Notes: generated by a model not told the origin, from the letters alone. Counted from the stretch's first letter, positions 1-8,447 are shown. The stretch: DNA of 54,098 nucleotides from an uncultured Bacillota bacterium (GCA_949282275.1 CASDOO010000037.1:1-54098), one strand, 5' to 3'. A program made the numbers and translations.

Positions 1-1
1 C

Positions 2-1951
2 CGCTTCAAGAAGGTCATCGTTGTCCTCAACACACTGACTTCCTTCCAGTGCGATTTCATCGATGAGTACAACAATGTTCCCACGGATCCCAGAATCGAC
101 GCCCTCGTTTGGATCGGTGGCCCTGGATCGACGGGTGCGGATAGCTTCGGCCGGCTTTTGACTGGTGAGGCAAACTTCTCCGGAAGAACGGTCGATATCT
201 ATGCCAGGGACTTCACCAAGGATCCGACATGGCAGAACTTCGGTGACAACTCCCAAAATTTCGATGGCGTCGCCTCCAATGCCTTCATGGAAGGAAGCAT
301 TGCGACGAGCAACTACTATGTCGCCTACGAGGAAGGCGTCTATGTCGGCTATCGCTACTATGAGACAAGGGGGTACGAGGAAAGCAAGCTCGACAACAAC
401 ATCGATTGGTATGGCGAGAACGTCATCTTCCCCTTCGGCTATGGTCTAAGCTATACCCGCTTCGACCAGCAACTGACTTCTTCTGGAAGTCTTGTCGATG
501 CCGATAGCGAACTGACTTTCACTGTTTCCGTTGAGAATATAGGCGATGTGTCCGGAAAGGATGTCGTCGAGCTCTATGTCTCCCTTCCCTATACCCAAGG
601 TGGCATCGAGAAGAGCTATGTCCAGCTTGTTGACTTTGCCAAGACGGACACGCTTGAGAAGGACGGCACGGAAACAATCACTTTCACCGTCGATGCCTAT
701 GATCTGGCTTCTTATGACTACAACGATGCCAACAAGAATGGATTTGCCGGATACGAAACGGAAGCCGGCGATTACACTTTCTTCCTTGCCAAGAATTCCC
801 ATGTCATGGATGCAGACAATGTCTATGAGTCCGTCACGGTAAGCCTAGAGGAGACAATCCGCTTCGAGAAGGATCCAACGACGGGAACGATCGTGGAAAA
901 CCGCTATACGTTTGGCGAGAACCATGATGGCATTCTCGAGAATGAGACCATCGACTACAACGACCTCCAATATCGTCTCCAGGACGTCTACGTCATGGAT
1001 GAGGAGGGATCCGAGGAAATCCGCAAGGGAATGAGCCGTACCAACTTCGAGGACACTTTCCCTGTTGCCGACACGAATGAGGAACGTGTCTATCGTGATG
1101 GCGAGAAGGCTGCCCTGGAAAACAAGGAAACCAACAACACCGCCATCGATAGCGTGACGGAAATGCCGACGACAGGCGCCGATGGAATCCTAACCCTTTT
1201 CGACATGATCGGGCTTTCCTACGAAGATGAGAAGTGGAATCAGCTTCTCGACAGGCTGACACCTCAGGAAATGCTTGGGCTTGTCAACAACGGGGCCTTT
1301 CAGACTGCTGCCATTAGCAAGATCAAGAAGAACCTGACCAACGATTCCGACGGTCCTATCGGATTCGTGAACTTCATGCCTGGCATGTCCGAGCGCTATA
1401 AGAACAACACGACTTTCGCCTGTGAAATCGTCATTGGTTCCACATGGAGCAAGGACCTTGCCTACCAAATGGGCAAGATCGTCGGTGACAATGGCGTCTG
1501 GGGCGACTATGGCGGAAACTATCTCCCCTATTCGGGTTGGTATGCTCCTGCCGTCAATCTCCATCGCTCTCCTTTCGGCGGACGAAACTTCGAATACTAT
1601 TCCGAGGATCCTGTCCTTTCCGGAAAGATGGCTGTCAACGTCATCAACGGTGCTGCCCAGAAGGGTGTCTATACTGACCTCAAGCACTTTGCCGTCAATG
1701 AACAGGAAACAGCCCGTGGCGGCGTTGCAACCTATTGTACCGAACAGGCCCTCCGTGAACTCTACCTCAAGCCTTTCGAGATTGCTGTCAAAGGACTTGA
1801 TGATCCTATCTTCTCCAGGGAGGCGACCGAGGATGGCTTGACGCAGTTTGTCGGCAGCAAGGGTGTCATGTCCTCCTTCAATCGCATCGGAACTATCTGG
1901 ACGGGAGGCGACTATCGCCTGATGACGGAAATCCTGAGAAACGAGTGGTGA
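2..1951 (+). CDS. Glycoside hydrolase family 3 protein, 5'-truncated by window and cut short by in-frame TGA
   Basis: The reading frame is open from base 2, so the true start lies left of the window. It encodes a GH3 beta-glycosidase with swapped domain order. The end of the GH3 C-terminal-type domain comes first (YYETRGYEE, then FPFGYGLSYTRF near base 430). A fibronectin-III-like domain follows (VVELYVSLPYTQGG), then the catalytic barrel (NLHRSPFGGRNFEYYSEDP, LKHFAVNEQETARGG). The same order and motifs occur in the two complete GH3 genes at 22.5-32.2 kb, so this is a third paralogue. The frame stops at TGA 1949-1951, exactly where both paralogues have Gly in EEWGF. The catalytic Asp (SDY, codon 1973-1975) lies after this stop. 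The truncated product should therefore be inactive unless the stop is read through. Confidence 0.85.
   Translation, partial: RFKKVIVVLNTLTSFQCDFIDEYNNVPTDPRIDALVWIGGPGSTGADSFGRLLTGEANFSGRTVDIYARDFTKDPTWQNFGDNSQNFDGVASNAFMEGSIATSNYYVAYEEGVYVGYRYYETRGYEESKLDNNIDWYGENVIFPFGYGLSYTRFDQQLTSSGSLVDADSELTFTVSVENIGDVSGKDVVELYVSLPYTQGGIEKSYVQLVDFAKTDTLEKDGTETITFTVDAYDLASYDYNDANKNGFAGYETEAGDYTFFLAKNSHVMDADNVYESVTVSLEETIRFEKDPTTGTIVENRYTFGENHDGILENETIDYNDLQYRLQDVYVMDEEGSEEIRKGMSRTNFEDTFPVADTNEERVYRDGEKAALENKETNNTAIDSVTEMPTTGADGILTLFDMIGLSYEDEKWNQLLDRLTPQEMLGLVNNGAFQTAAISKIKKNLTNDSDGPIGFVNFMPGMSERYKNNTTFACEIVIGSTWSKDLAYQMGKIVGDNGVWGDYGGNYLPYSGWYAPAVNLHRSPFGGRNFEYYSEDPVLSGKMAVNVINGAAQKGVYTDLKHFAVNEQETARGGVATYCTEQALRELYLKPFEIAVKGLDDPIFSREATEDGLTQFVGSKGVMSSFNRIGTIWTGGDYRLMTEILRNEW
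1949..1951 (+). other. In-frame TGA replacing a conserved Gly codon
   Basis: The stop sits between ...LRNEW and FRGLVISDY. The two other GH3 genes have LREEWGF at the same place. One substitution (GGA to TGA) explains it. TGA ends many intact genes here, so a genome-wide change of code is unlikely. Confidence 0.85.
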
Positions 1952-2314
1952 TTCCGTGGTCTTGTCATCTCCGATTACAAGACCGACAACTCCGTCATGG
2001 ATTCTAGGCAGATGCTCTATGCTGGAAACGACCTCATTCTCGCCTCTCTTCCCGATCTTCTTTGGACGGATTGTGATTTCACATCTGCCAAGGACGTCAC
2101 GATTCTAAGAAATGCGACACACAACATTCTCTACACCGTCTGCAATTCCAATTCCATGAACGTCGACATCATCGGATACGGGACAGAATGGTGGGTGACG
2201 ACTATCATCGTCGTGGATGTTGTTGCCGCCATCTTTCTTGCCGGTTGGGGCATATTCCTCTTTGTTCGCCGTCACCAGAAGAACAAGGAAGAGGAACCTA
2301 AGCCTCAAAACTGA
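1952..2314 (+). pseudogene. Disconnected 3' part of the GH3 gene (nucleophile region and membrane anchor)
   Basis: The same frame continues without gap or shift directly after the TGA. It begins FRGLVISDYK, which matches GFRGMVVTDYN and GFDGIVITDYV of the paralogues. It also keeps HNILYTVCNSNSMN, nearly identical to NILYTVCNSNAMN of the 27-32 kb GH3. The end is a membrane helix (TTIIVVDVVAAIFLAGWGIFLFV) and a short charged cytoplasmic tail. There is no ribosome site for independent translation; an internal ATG at 1997 would start after the nucleophile. The well-preserved sequence suggests a recent nonsense mutation, a sequencing or assembly error, or readthrough. Confidence 0.75.
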
Positions 2315-2433
2315 TTTGTCTTTACCAAGGTGTGGTTTGCTATAGTTGGCGCCATCCCTTTTTGCTTGTGCTGAAATCTACTGTTTCATCATGCAAAAAG
2401 AAGAAAACAACTTTTGGCGACTCATGCAAATAG

Positions 2434-2460
2434 ATAGAAAAAGGCGCCAGACGGCACCTT
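2434..2460 (-). terminator. Rho-independent terminator of upp
   Basis: Read on the minus strand, AAGGTGCC-gtct-GGCGCCTT forms an 8-bp stem with one G-T pair, followed directly by TTT and more Ts. It lies about 30 bases after the upp stop codon. Confidence 0.75.
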
Positions 2461-2488
2461 GACGTATTCAAATCAAAGAAGAAAGAGA

Positions 2489-3136
2489 TTATTTCAGCGT
2501 TCCGAAGATGCGATCGCCGGCATCGCCAAGACCTGGGCAGATGTAGGCATTTTCGTTGAGGCAGCGGTCAAGGGCGCCGATATAGAGCGGGACATCGGGA
2601 TAGGCATCATGGAAGGTCTTGACGCCTTCGGGCGCGGCGATGATGCAGATGAAGGTGATGTTCTTCGCTCCTTTTTCCTTGAGGAGCTTGACGGCATCGC
2701 AGGCCGAGCCGCCGGTCGCCAGCATTGGGTCGAGGACGTAGGTTTCCCTTTCGGCAATGCCATAGGGAAGTTTGCAGAAGTATTCGTGCGGCTCATGGGT
2801 CACTTCGTCGCGATAGAGCCCGATATGGCCGACCTTTGCGGAGGGGACAAGACTGAGCATGCCTTCGACCATGCCCAAACCGGCACGAAGGATAGGGACA
2901 AAGCAAAGCTTTTTTCCGGAAATCATTGGCTGTTTGGTCGTTTCAATCGGAGTTTCCACTTCGATTAGCTCAGTCTTGAGATGGCGGAGCGCCTCATAGC
3001 CTTCCAGGACGGCGATTTCCTTGACCAACTGGCGGAATTCGTTCGTTCCCGTTCTTTTGTCCCTGAGGAGTGTGATCTTGTGCTTGAGAAGCGGATGATC
3101 GAGCAGAATGATGTTTTCCTTGTTTTGGATATCCAT
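2489..3136 (-). CDS. upp: Uracil phosphoribosyltransferase
   Basis: Cytoplasmic pyrimidine-salvage enzyme that makes UMP from uracil and PRPP. The 215-residue length is close to the family norm (about 209). The PRPP-binding loop [11 protein letters not shown] is at residues 135-145, and the uracil-binding end [13 protein letters not shown] is near the C-terminus; RAGLGM (84-89) is also typical. The start is supported by AAAGGAGA eight bases upstream. The gene is a single-gene unit with its own hairpin terminator and is divergent from the glycosyltransferase gene at 3350. Confidence 0.97.
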   Translation of the reverse strand: MDIQNKENIILLDHPLLKHKITLLRDKRTGTNEFRQLVKEIAVLEGYEALRHLKTELIEVETPIETTKQPMISGKKLCFVPILRAGLGMVEGMLSLVPSAKVGHIGLYRDEVTHEPHEYFCKLPYGIAERETYVLDPMLATGGSACDAVKLLKEKGAKNITFICIIAAPEGVKTFHDAYPDVPLYIGALDRCLNENAYICPGLGDAGDRIFGTLK

Positions 3137-3298
3137 GGCATTTTCTCCTTTCGAAAGCCTGATTTTTTCTTCTGGAGGCTATTGCTGGAAGCCTGTGCCT
3201 TTTGCGAACCCTCGTTTATTCTATCCTTTTTCGAAAAGGGAGAAAACAGGAAGTTTCCACCGACTTTTCCCAATCCTTTCCGAATCCACTTTAGTTGT

Positions 3299-3327
3299 TT
3301 GCTTTACTCCATCCCTTTCTTTATAAT
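3299..3327 (+). promoter_or_regulatory. Putative sigma-A-type promoter of the GT4 gene
   Basis: A perfect TATAAT -10 box (3322-3327) has a weak -35 (TTGCTT, 3299-3304) at 17-bp spacing. It lies 23 bases before the ATG at 3350. Confidence 0.5.
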
Positions 3328-3349
3328 CAAGGGACAAGAAAAACACACA

Positions 3350-4615
3350 ATGGTCATTACCTTAGTTATCGACTACTTCGGCGCTACCAACAATGGCACG
3401 ACCGTCACCTGCATGCGGACGGCATCCTATCTTCAAAGCAGGGGACACGAGGTTCGCATCATCGGCCATGTTCCCGAAGAGCATGATGACCTTTCCTCTT
3501 ATAAGGTCCTCTCCTGTCCGCGCTATCACATCCCTATTTTCGATCGCCTCATTCTCGACAATGGCATGGTCCTTGCCTATGGAAATCTCAAGGAAATCGC
3601 CGAATTCATCAAGGGATCGGATGTCGTCCATCTCCTTCTCCCATTCCATCTCGAGACGCAGGTCCGCATGGTCGCCAAGGTCATGGGCATCCCCGTCACC
3701 TCGGCTTTCCATTGCCAGCCCGAGAACGTTTCCTACAACATCAACATGGGCCATGTCGCCCCAGTCAATTCCTTGATATATCGTCTTTTCCGCCAATGGC
3801 TCTATCGCTATACAAGACACGTCCATACGCCCTCCGAGATGATGGCCGACCAGATGGTCCGGCATCATTACCATAACGTCATCCATCCGATTTCCAACGG
3901 TATCTCTCCCTTCTTTGCACCGGAGAAGGTCGAGAAGGATCCCCGTCTTCAGGGAAAATACGTTATCGTCATGGTCGGACGCTATTCCGGCGAGAAGCGG
4001 CAGGACCTTCTCATCAAGGCCATCGGAAAGAGCCGCTACAACGACAAGATTCAGCTTGTTCTCTGTGGCCAAGGTCCGTTGCGCAAGAAGTACGAGAAAC
4101 TCTCCCGGAAATATCTCAAGAATCCTTGCATCTTCGCCTTCTATGATCAGAAGAAGCTCAAGACTCTCATCAACATGGCCGATCTCTATGTCCATGCCTC
4201 CGATGCCGAGAGCGAGGCCATTTCCTGCATCGAAGCCTTCGCCTGCGGACTTGTTCCCGTCATTTCGGATTCCCCGGTGTCGGCCACGAACCATTTCGCC
4301 TTGGACGAGCGCTGTCTTTTCAAGGCCGGGGATCACCATTCCCTGAAGGAGCGCATCGAATACTTCTACGACCATCCCGAGGAAAAGGAGAGACTTTCCG
4401 AGGAATATATCGAATATGGAAAGACCTTCCATCTGGACAAGTGCATCTCCAAGCTCGAGGACATGTTCCAGAAGGCCATCGAGGACGACAAGGAAGACAG
4501 AAAGAACAACAAGGCCTACTACAGTTCCCGCAAGGAAAGAAGAAGGCTCAGGAAGGTCGCCAAGGAAATCGGACTCGAGAACCCAGTCATCGAGACGGGT
4601 TCGGCGACGAAATAG
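3350..4615 (+). CDS. GT4 glycosyltransferase, probably diacylglycerol glucosyltransferase type
   Basis: 421 residues with the two Rossmann-like halves of GT-B enzymes. The N-terminus VIDYFGATNNGTTVTCMRTA, followed by RGHEVRII, resembles bacillal glycosyltransferases that add the first sugar to diacylglycerol. The C-terminal half has the nucleotide-sugar site of GT4 enzymes (VGRYSGEKRQ; then SDAESEAISCIEAFACGLVPV, with the E-x7-E arrangement). The last 50 residues are strongly charged and may touch the membrane. The ATG at 3350 has only a weak, distant AAGGGA, but the homology begins exactly here and the frame upstream runs through non-coding sequence. The specific substrate is an inference from family resemblance; the GT4 assignment is firm. 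Confidence 0.85.
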   Translation: MVITLVIDYFGATNNGTTVTCMRTASYLQSRGHEVRIIGHVPEEHDDLSSYKVLSCPRYHIPIFDRLILDNGMVLAYGNLKEIAEFIKGSDVVHLLLPFHLETQVRMVAKVMGIPVTSAFHCQPENVSYNINMGHVAPVNSLIYRLFRQWLYRYTRHVHTPSEMMADQMVRHHYHNVIHPISNGISPFFAPEKVEKDPRLQGKYVIVMVGRYSGEKRQDLLIKAIGKSRYNDKIQLVLCGQGPLRKKYEKLSRKYLKNPCIFAFYDQKKLKTLINMADLYVHASDAESEAISCIEAFACGLVPVISDSPVSATNHFALDERCLFKAGDHHSLKERIEYFYDHPEEKERLSEEYIEYGKTFHLDKCISKLEDMFQKAIEDDKEDRKNNKAYYSSRKERRRLRKVAKEIGLENPVIETGSATK

Positions 4616-5029
4616 GTCAAGGGCTCTATAGAAGTTCAATCATTGGGCTCGTTGGATTTGAATTGAGAAAATCGACGAAGGTATCCTTTTATGTTTGCTT
4701 TGGAAATAGCTTTGCTAGAGCTAAGTGTTGCAAGCGCATCTCAGCCTTTCGAATTGAGATTTGCGAATGGGAAGGGGGCAAAAAGAAAGAGCGAGGATTC
4801 TTGCTAGATTATACGCTTGAAATTCTGAGTCTAACCTTTCATTTGACTTGTTGACAAGTTTGGGAAAGCGAAGTAAGGCAATTTGTGTACAAAAGTATTG
4901 CTTTATTTTTTATTTGATGGAAAGTTGAATTAGAATTTTTGTCAAACCAACTATTGATTGATATGAGAATTTTGTCAATCAAGAAAGATTTTTTACGATT
5001 TCAGTTTGCTTGATGCTTTGTTACTGTGT

Positions 5030-5300
5030 CTGCACTCCTATCGAGAGGATAAGTCGTTCCTGCTTTCTTTTCCGGCTTCTCTGAAATCTCTTGAAAGAGT
5101 TTTGCTCTGCTCATTGTTGATGGATGGGAAGTTGAGACTCACTTTCCTTTCCGGAATGGAGAATTTGGATCTTAGAGGAAGGGCATGGACATATTAGTGT
5201 CATCCTGTCTTTTTGTTTGCAAAGACGCCTTTGTGGAACTTCGTCTATTTATGTTGCGTCCTTTTTTCATTTTGGATAAGAAATGGATGCACAGACAATG
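5030..5300 (-). pseudogene. Degenerate copy of the small unknown gene at 6689-7042
   Basis: Read on the minus strand in one frame, this gives VFANKKTG*H*YVHALPLRS, matching VFANGRTGKIQYGYVLLLRS of the intact gene. It continues IPERKVSLNFPSINNEQ against LPDREVAISFPSVQEEQ, and ends ESRND against ERNEG. Two stop codons break the frame. Weaker DNA similarity to the start of the gene seems to continue to about 5380. It is a dead paralogue, left from a duplication before the toxin-antitoxin pair came to lie between the copies. Confidence 0.75.
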
Positions 5301-5496
5301 TCTAGAATAGTAAAAGAAGAGAATAATGGTATAAATACTTGAAATGATATTTCGTCCTGAATTTTGATTTCCCATACTCATCGGAAGAAAGATGATATAT
5401 TCCTTTGCTTGCCTAAGGAGACGCATTTGTAGGATCGGGTTATAAGAGAGTTTAGTAGATCCAAGGAACTCGAAAGGCGTACACGCTTAAAAATTG

Positions 5497-5535
5497 TTAC
5501 GTGTTTTTGGGGCATTTCATTACGTGTTTTTGAGG
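5497..5535. repeat. Two-copy tandem repeat, 23-bp period
   Basis: TTACGTGTTTTTGGGG (5497-5512) is repeated as TTACGTGTTTTTGAGG (5520-5535), 15 of 16 bases identical, in an otherwise featureless AT-rich stretch. Confidence 0.8.
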
Positions 5536-5778
5536 TATGCGTTGCTTATCTTAGCAGAAACATGTGATTAATGTACTTTATTCGTTCATTCTTTCATGGC
5601 AAACGATAAAAGCTGGCCGACTTATGGAAAGCATCAGGAGTCTTGCTTCATTTGACTACGACAAATTGTTAATTGAATGCTACCCTTTGGCCGTAAAAGT
5701 ATGTTTCTTTGAGGTTTTTATCTGATTTAAGCTACGATCCTTGAATGAAGTGAAGACGAACGTGATGAAAAGAATTCT

Positions 5779-6165
5779 CTAACTGCTTTTTTTACAATCG
5801 TTTTTTATCCAACTCAAAAAGTCTTCGTATTCTAAAGCACTTGAAGCGATTTTCAGAAAAGTTTCAATGATTTCCTGATTGGAAACATCAATCTTTATTG
5901 CATTCAATTTCAAGAGCACAAAGAGACAGAAGGCTCCGATTCTTTTGTTTCCGTCTATGAAAGGATGATTCCTGACTAATGAATAACTCAATCTTGCGAT
6001 TTTATCAATGAGTGTTGGATAGAGATCCATTCCCTCAAAAGTTTGAAGAGGAAGATAAATTGCTGAATCAAGCAACCCTTCATCTCTTATTCCGTTCATC
6101 CCTCCAGTCTCTTCTATCATGAAGTCGTGAAGTTGAAGAATCTCGTCTTTCGTTAGCCAGATCAT
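5779..6165 (-). CDS. doc: Doc-type toxin of the Fic/DOC family
   Basis: 128 residues, the typical size of Doc. The active-site motif HPFIDGNKR is at residues 67-75, matching the Fic/Doc consensus H-x-F-x-(D/N)-G-N-K-R. Doc proteins phosphorylate and inactivate elongation factor Tu, using this His and the Lys of GNK instead of the Fic AMP-transfer chemistry; that activity is inferred from the family. The ATG overlaps the stop of the antitoxin gene upstream (ATGA), the classic coupled arrangement. Base composition is much more AT-rich than the chromosomal genes around it, which suggests horizontal arrival. Confidence 0.92.
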   Translation of the reverse strand: MIWLTKDEILQLHDFMIEETGGMNGIRDEGLLDSAIYLPLQTFEGMDLYPTLIDKIARLSYSLVRNHPFIDGNKRIGAFCLFVLLKLNAIKIDVSNQEIIETFLKIASSALEYEDFLSWIKNDCKKSS

Positions 6166-6419
6166 TTAGCAAGTTCATGATAAGCATCGAAGTGTTTGTT
6201 GATTTCTTCCTTTGCCGTTTGCATTAAAGTGGAATCGTCAACGAATGATATTTTTTCGGACTTTTTGCTTATTTGAAAAGGGATTCCCTGTTCTCGAATG
6301 GCTTGTCGGATAAAGATATTGATGGCTCCGCTAAAAGTCAGACCCAAGTCATTGAACAATTTTTCTGCTTCGTCTTTCAAATCCTTATCGATTCTTATTG
6401 TCACATTTGAGCTTATCAT
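6162..6419 (-). CDS. RelB/DinJ-type antitoxin
   Basis: 85 residues. The N-terminal half, VTIRIDKDLKDEAEKLFNDL followed by GLTFSGAINIFIRQAI, is the ribbon-helix-helix DNA-binding domain of DinJ/RelB antitoxins. The C-terminal half should wrap and block the toxin. It precedes the doc gene and overlaps it by four bases. GGAG lies just upstream of the ATG, and a good promoter precedes it (6440-6468). Such antitoxins usually repress their own operon. DinJ/RelB antitoxins are more often paired with YafQ/RelE toxins, so pairing with Doc is a mixed combination. Confidence 0.88.
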   Translation of the reverse strand: MISSNVTIRIDKDLKDEAEKLFNDLGLTFSGAINIFIRQAIREQGIPFQISKKSEKISFVDDSTLMQTAKEEINKHFDAYHELAK

Positions 6420-6439
6420 ATTTTTTCTCCTTAATTTAT

Positions 6440-6468
6440 ATTGTATTTATTATGCACATAAAATTCAA
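6440..6468 (-). promoter_or_regulatory. Promoter of the toxin-antitoxin operon
   Basis: On the minus strand, -35 TTGAAT (6463-6468) and -10 TACAAT (6440-6445) are exactly 17 bp apart, 20 bases before the antitoxin start codon. TGCAT repeats around the -35 box could be the operator for autoregulation, which is speculative. Confidence 0.7.
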
Positions 6469-6688
6469 TGCAAATGCACTTTCATTATAATTTCAAATGA
6501 GCAAGATAAATTGATGAGAATGACAATTTCTATGTTTGGTCTTTTGGATTGCGATTAGAAGCTCTGCTCAATGAGCGGCAATGAGAAATCGCCAAAAGCC
6601 AAGTGAAACGGACGGGAACTTATTCCGAATGACGACACCTTTGAAAACACAGAAGGCTTGTTTCTGTAGCTATCGTTATAGCTTTTCT

Positions 6689-7042
6689 CTACTCTTCCCC
6701 GTCAAGGGCGTAGATCAGCCCTTCGTTTCTTTCCTGTTCCTGGGATAGTTTCCTGAGGCTTTGTTCGTCCTGCTCTTCTTGAACGGAGGGAAAGGAAATC
6801 GCCACTTCCCTATCCGGAAGGAATGTTTCCGATCTTAGAAGAAGGACATAGCCATATTGGATCTTTCCTGTCCTTCCGTTTGCGAAGACGGCCTTGAGGA
6901 TGTCTTGCTTCGGAATGGTGCATCCTCTTTCCTTTCCCAATGGAAGGATAGGGATGCTTCTTAGCCAGTGGATGTCCTTTGAAAAAAGAAGGAAGGCATC
7001 CTTCTCCTTGCCCAGGACGGACTTGAGCTCATGGGAAAACAT
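6689..7042 (-). CDS. Small protein of unknown function, last gene of the dnaE operon
   Basis: 117 residues; not recognised. It looks like a mixed alpha/beta domain without membrane segments or cysteine motifs. A run of hydrophobic strands (IQYGYVLLLRSE) is followed by a Glu/Gln-rich helical tail. It starts 13 bases after the coaE part ends, on the same strand, so it is probably co-transcribed with dnaE-polA-mutM::coaE. A broken second copy lies 1.4 kb downstream (5030-5300). The strings KAVFANGRTG and PDREVAISFPSV survive in that copy, so they may mark the conserved core. Confidence 0.7.
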   Translation of the reverse strand: MFSHELKSVLGKEKDAFLLFSKDIHWLRSIPILPLGKERGCTIPKQDILKAVFANGRTGKIQYGYVLLLRSETFLPDREVAISFPSVQEEQDEQSLRKLSQEQERNEGLIYALDGEE

Positions 7043-7055
7043 GTTCTTGTTTCTC

Positions 7056-8447
7056 CTATTCGGAAAGAAGGGCTTTGATCGTTTGATCGATCTTCTTGAC
7101 TTCTTCCTTAAGCTTTGCCTTTGAGAAATCGGTCTTGATGATGAAGTCGAGCTTGTGCCGGTTCCTGTCGTAGGAATTGATCTCGTTGAAACCGATTCGT
7201 TTATCGATGTCCTTCTCGCCGCGTTCCTTGAGGTGCTCCTTCTGCTTCGTTGTCTCCGTCCCTATTAGGAAGGTGTAGTCCTTGTCCATGTGGGCATCGA
7301 AGAGAAGGGGAATCTCCAGCACCTTGTTCCTTCCGTCGTTTTCGATGAGGAAGTCTTCCGCTTTCTTTCTGACGATGGAGAAGACTAGGGCAGTGTATCG
7401 CCTCCGGAAGTTTTTGTTTTCCAGAAGAAGGGAAGTGATTTTCTTCTTGTCGAGATTGGGCGTGAAGACTTCCGGGAACTTGTCCTTGAGGCGGGAAAGG
7501 AATATTTCGTCCTCATAGAGATGGTGGACGACCTCGTCGGCGGAGAAGGCGACATAGCCCAGCTGTTTGAAGTAATGGCAGACGAGGCTTTTTCCGGAAC
7601 CGATCTTTCCGGTCACGGCGATGGAAATGCCGGTATTCTGACATCTCGGACAATAGGAGGTTCCCCGCCCGGAGAGCATTTTCTTTTCGATCTTGAACTT
7701 TTTGCAGGAAGGGCATTCCTTCCCTTTCCTTCCGTAAACCTTGAGGAAGTCCTGCATGTCCCCATGGACGCTTTCGCTTGCCATGTAGGTCCTAATCGTC
7801 GAACCGTTGTTTTCGATGGCAAGGGAAAGGATCCTTTTGCTTTCCTCAAGGATTCTTTCGGCTTCTTCCTTGGTAATCCTGTTTCCGGGCTTGAAGGGGG
7901 AAACATGGCTTGCGAAGAGGATCTCGTCGGCATAGATGTTTCCGATGCCGGCGATGACTTTCTGGTCCATCAGGATTTCCTTGACGCATTTCTTCCGGGA
8001 ATGGATCTTCTTGTAGAGCTCTTCGGAATCGGAAAAGGCAAAAGGTTCCTTTCCAAGGGATTTCAAAGGCCCTCTTTCCCCTTCTTTCAGAAGATGGCAC
8101 GTTCCGAACTTCCTTGTGTCGTAGAAGGCAAGGGCATTGCCACTGTTTTCAAAGGGAAGTAGTAGGGAGAGGTGTCCTGTCTCGTGCCTATCCTTGTCCA
8201 CGACGAAAAGCTTTCCCTCCATGCGTAGGTGGAAGAGGATCTTGAGACGGTCGCTGAGATGGAGAATGAGGGTCTTTCCTTCCCGTCCGAGGGAAAGGAT
8301 CGTCTTTCCGGGCAATGTTGAAAGAAAGGTCTCCGCTCCGGTCTTGATCATCGAAGGAAGACGGATCTCGGGAACGCCGAACGTCTGGCCAAGGATTTCC
8401 TTTTCCAGGACCCGGCGGACGGTCTCGACCTCTGGAAGCTCGGGCAT
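7056..8447 (-). CDS. mutM-coaE: Fused formamidopyrimidine-DNA glycosylase / dephospho-CoA kinase
   Basis: 463 residues, two complete enzymes in one frame. Residues 1-270 are MutM (Fpg), which removes 8-oxoguanine and cuts the strand. They start MPELPEVE with the catalytic Pro2 and Glu3, have the beta-elimination Lys58 (REGKTL) and GIGNIYADE, and end in the zinc finger with Cys245, 248, 266 and 269 (YCPRCQ). Residues 274-463 are CoaE, the last step of coenzyme A synthesis, with P-loop TGKIGSGKS (279-287) and LEIPLLFD. Only about three residues join them; no start codon or ribosome site lies at the junction. The chosen ATG sits one base after the polA TGA; a longer in-frame start would lie inside polA. 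polA-mutM-coaE order is common in Bacilli, so the fusion probably arose by loss of the mutM stop. Confidence 0.92.
   Translation of the reverse strand: MPELPEVETVRRVLEKEILGQTFGVPEIRLPSMIKTGAETFLSTLPGKTILSLGREGKTLILHLSDRLKILFHLRMEGKLFVVDKDRHETGHLSLLLPFENSGNALAFYDTRKFGTCHLLKEGERGPLKSLGKEPFAFSDSEELYKKIHSRKKCVKEILMDQKVIAGIGNIYADEILFASHVSPFKPGNRITKEEAERILEESKRILSLAIENNGSTIRTYMASESVHGDMQDFLKVYGRKGKECPSCKKFKIEKKMLSGRGTSYCPRCQNTGISIAVTGKIGSGKSLVCHYFKQLGYVAFSADEVVHHLYEDEIFLSRLKDKFPEVFTPNLDKKKITSLLLENKNFRRRYTALVFSIVRKKAEDFLIENDGRNKVLEIPLLFDAHMDKDYTFLIGTETTKQKEHLKERGEKDIDKRIGFNEINSYDRNRHKLDFIIKTDFSKAKLKEEVKKIDQTIKALLSE

Larger units (their letters stand above)
4616..5778. other. AT-rich intergenic island without intact genes
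   Basis: About 1.16 kb, clearly richer in A+T than the flanking genes. It holds a decayed copy of the 6689-7042 gene (about 5030-5300) and a two-copy 23-bp repeat (5497-5535). A small dyad, ACTTGT-TG-ACAAGT, lies near 4848. Short open frames (for example a 33-codon one near 5624) lack ribosome sites and recognisable content. Together with the adjacent toxin-antitoxin pair this looks like an insertion-prone accessory patch. Confidence 0.6.

Noticed and set aside
1949..1951. A changed genetic code with TGA read as Gly, or selenocysteine
   Set aside because: TGA is the natural stop of polA, pepF, DUF5131, rpoE and nrnA in this window, and no other conserved Gly codon in these genes is TGA. No selenocysteine hairpin or Cys homologue fits the site.
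5624..5725. A 33-codon plus-strand frame in the AT-rich island
   Set aside because: No ribosome site, no recognisable content, and no similarity to neighbours.
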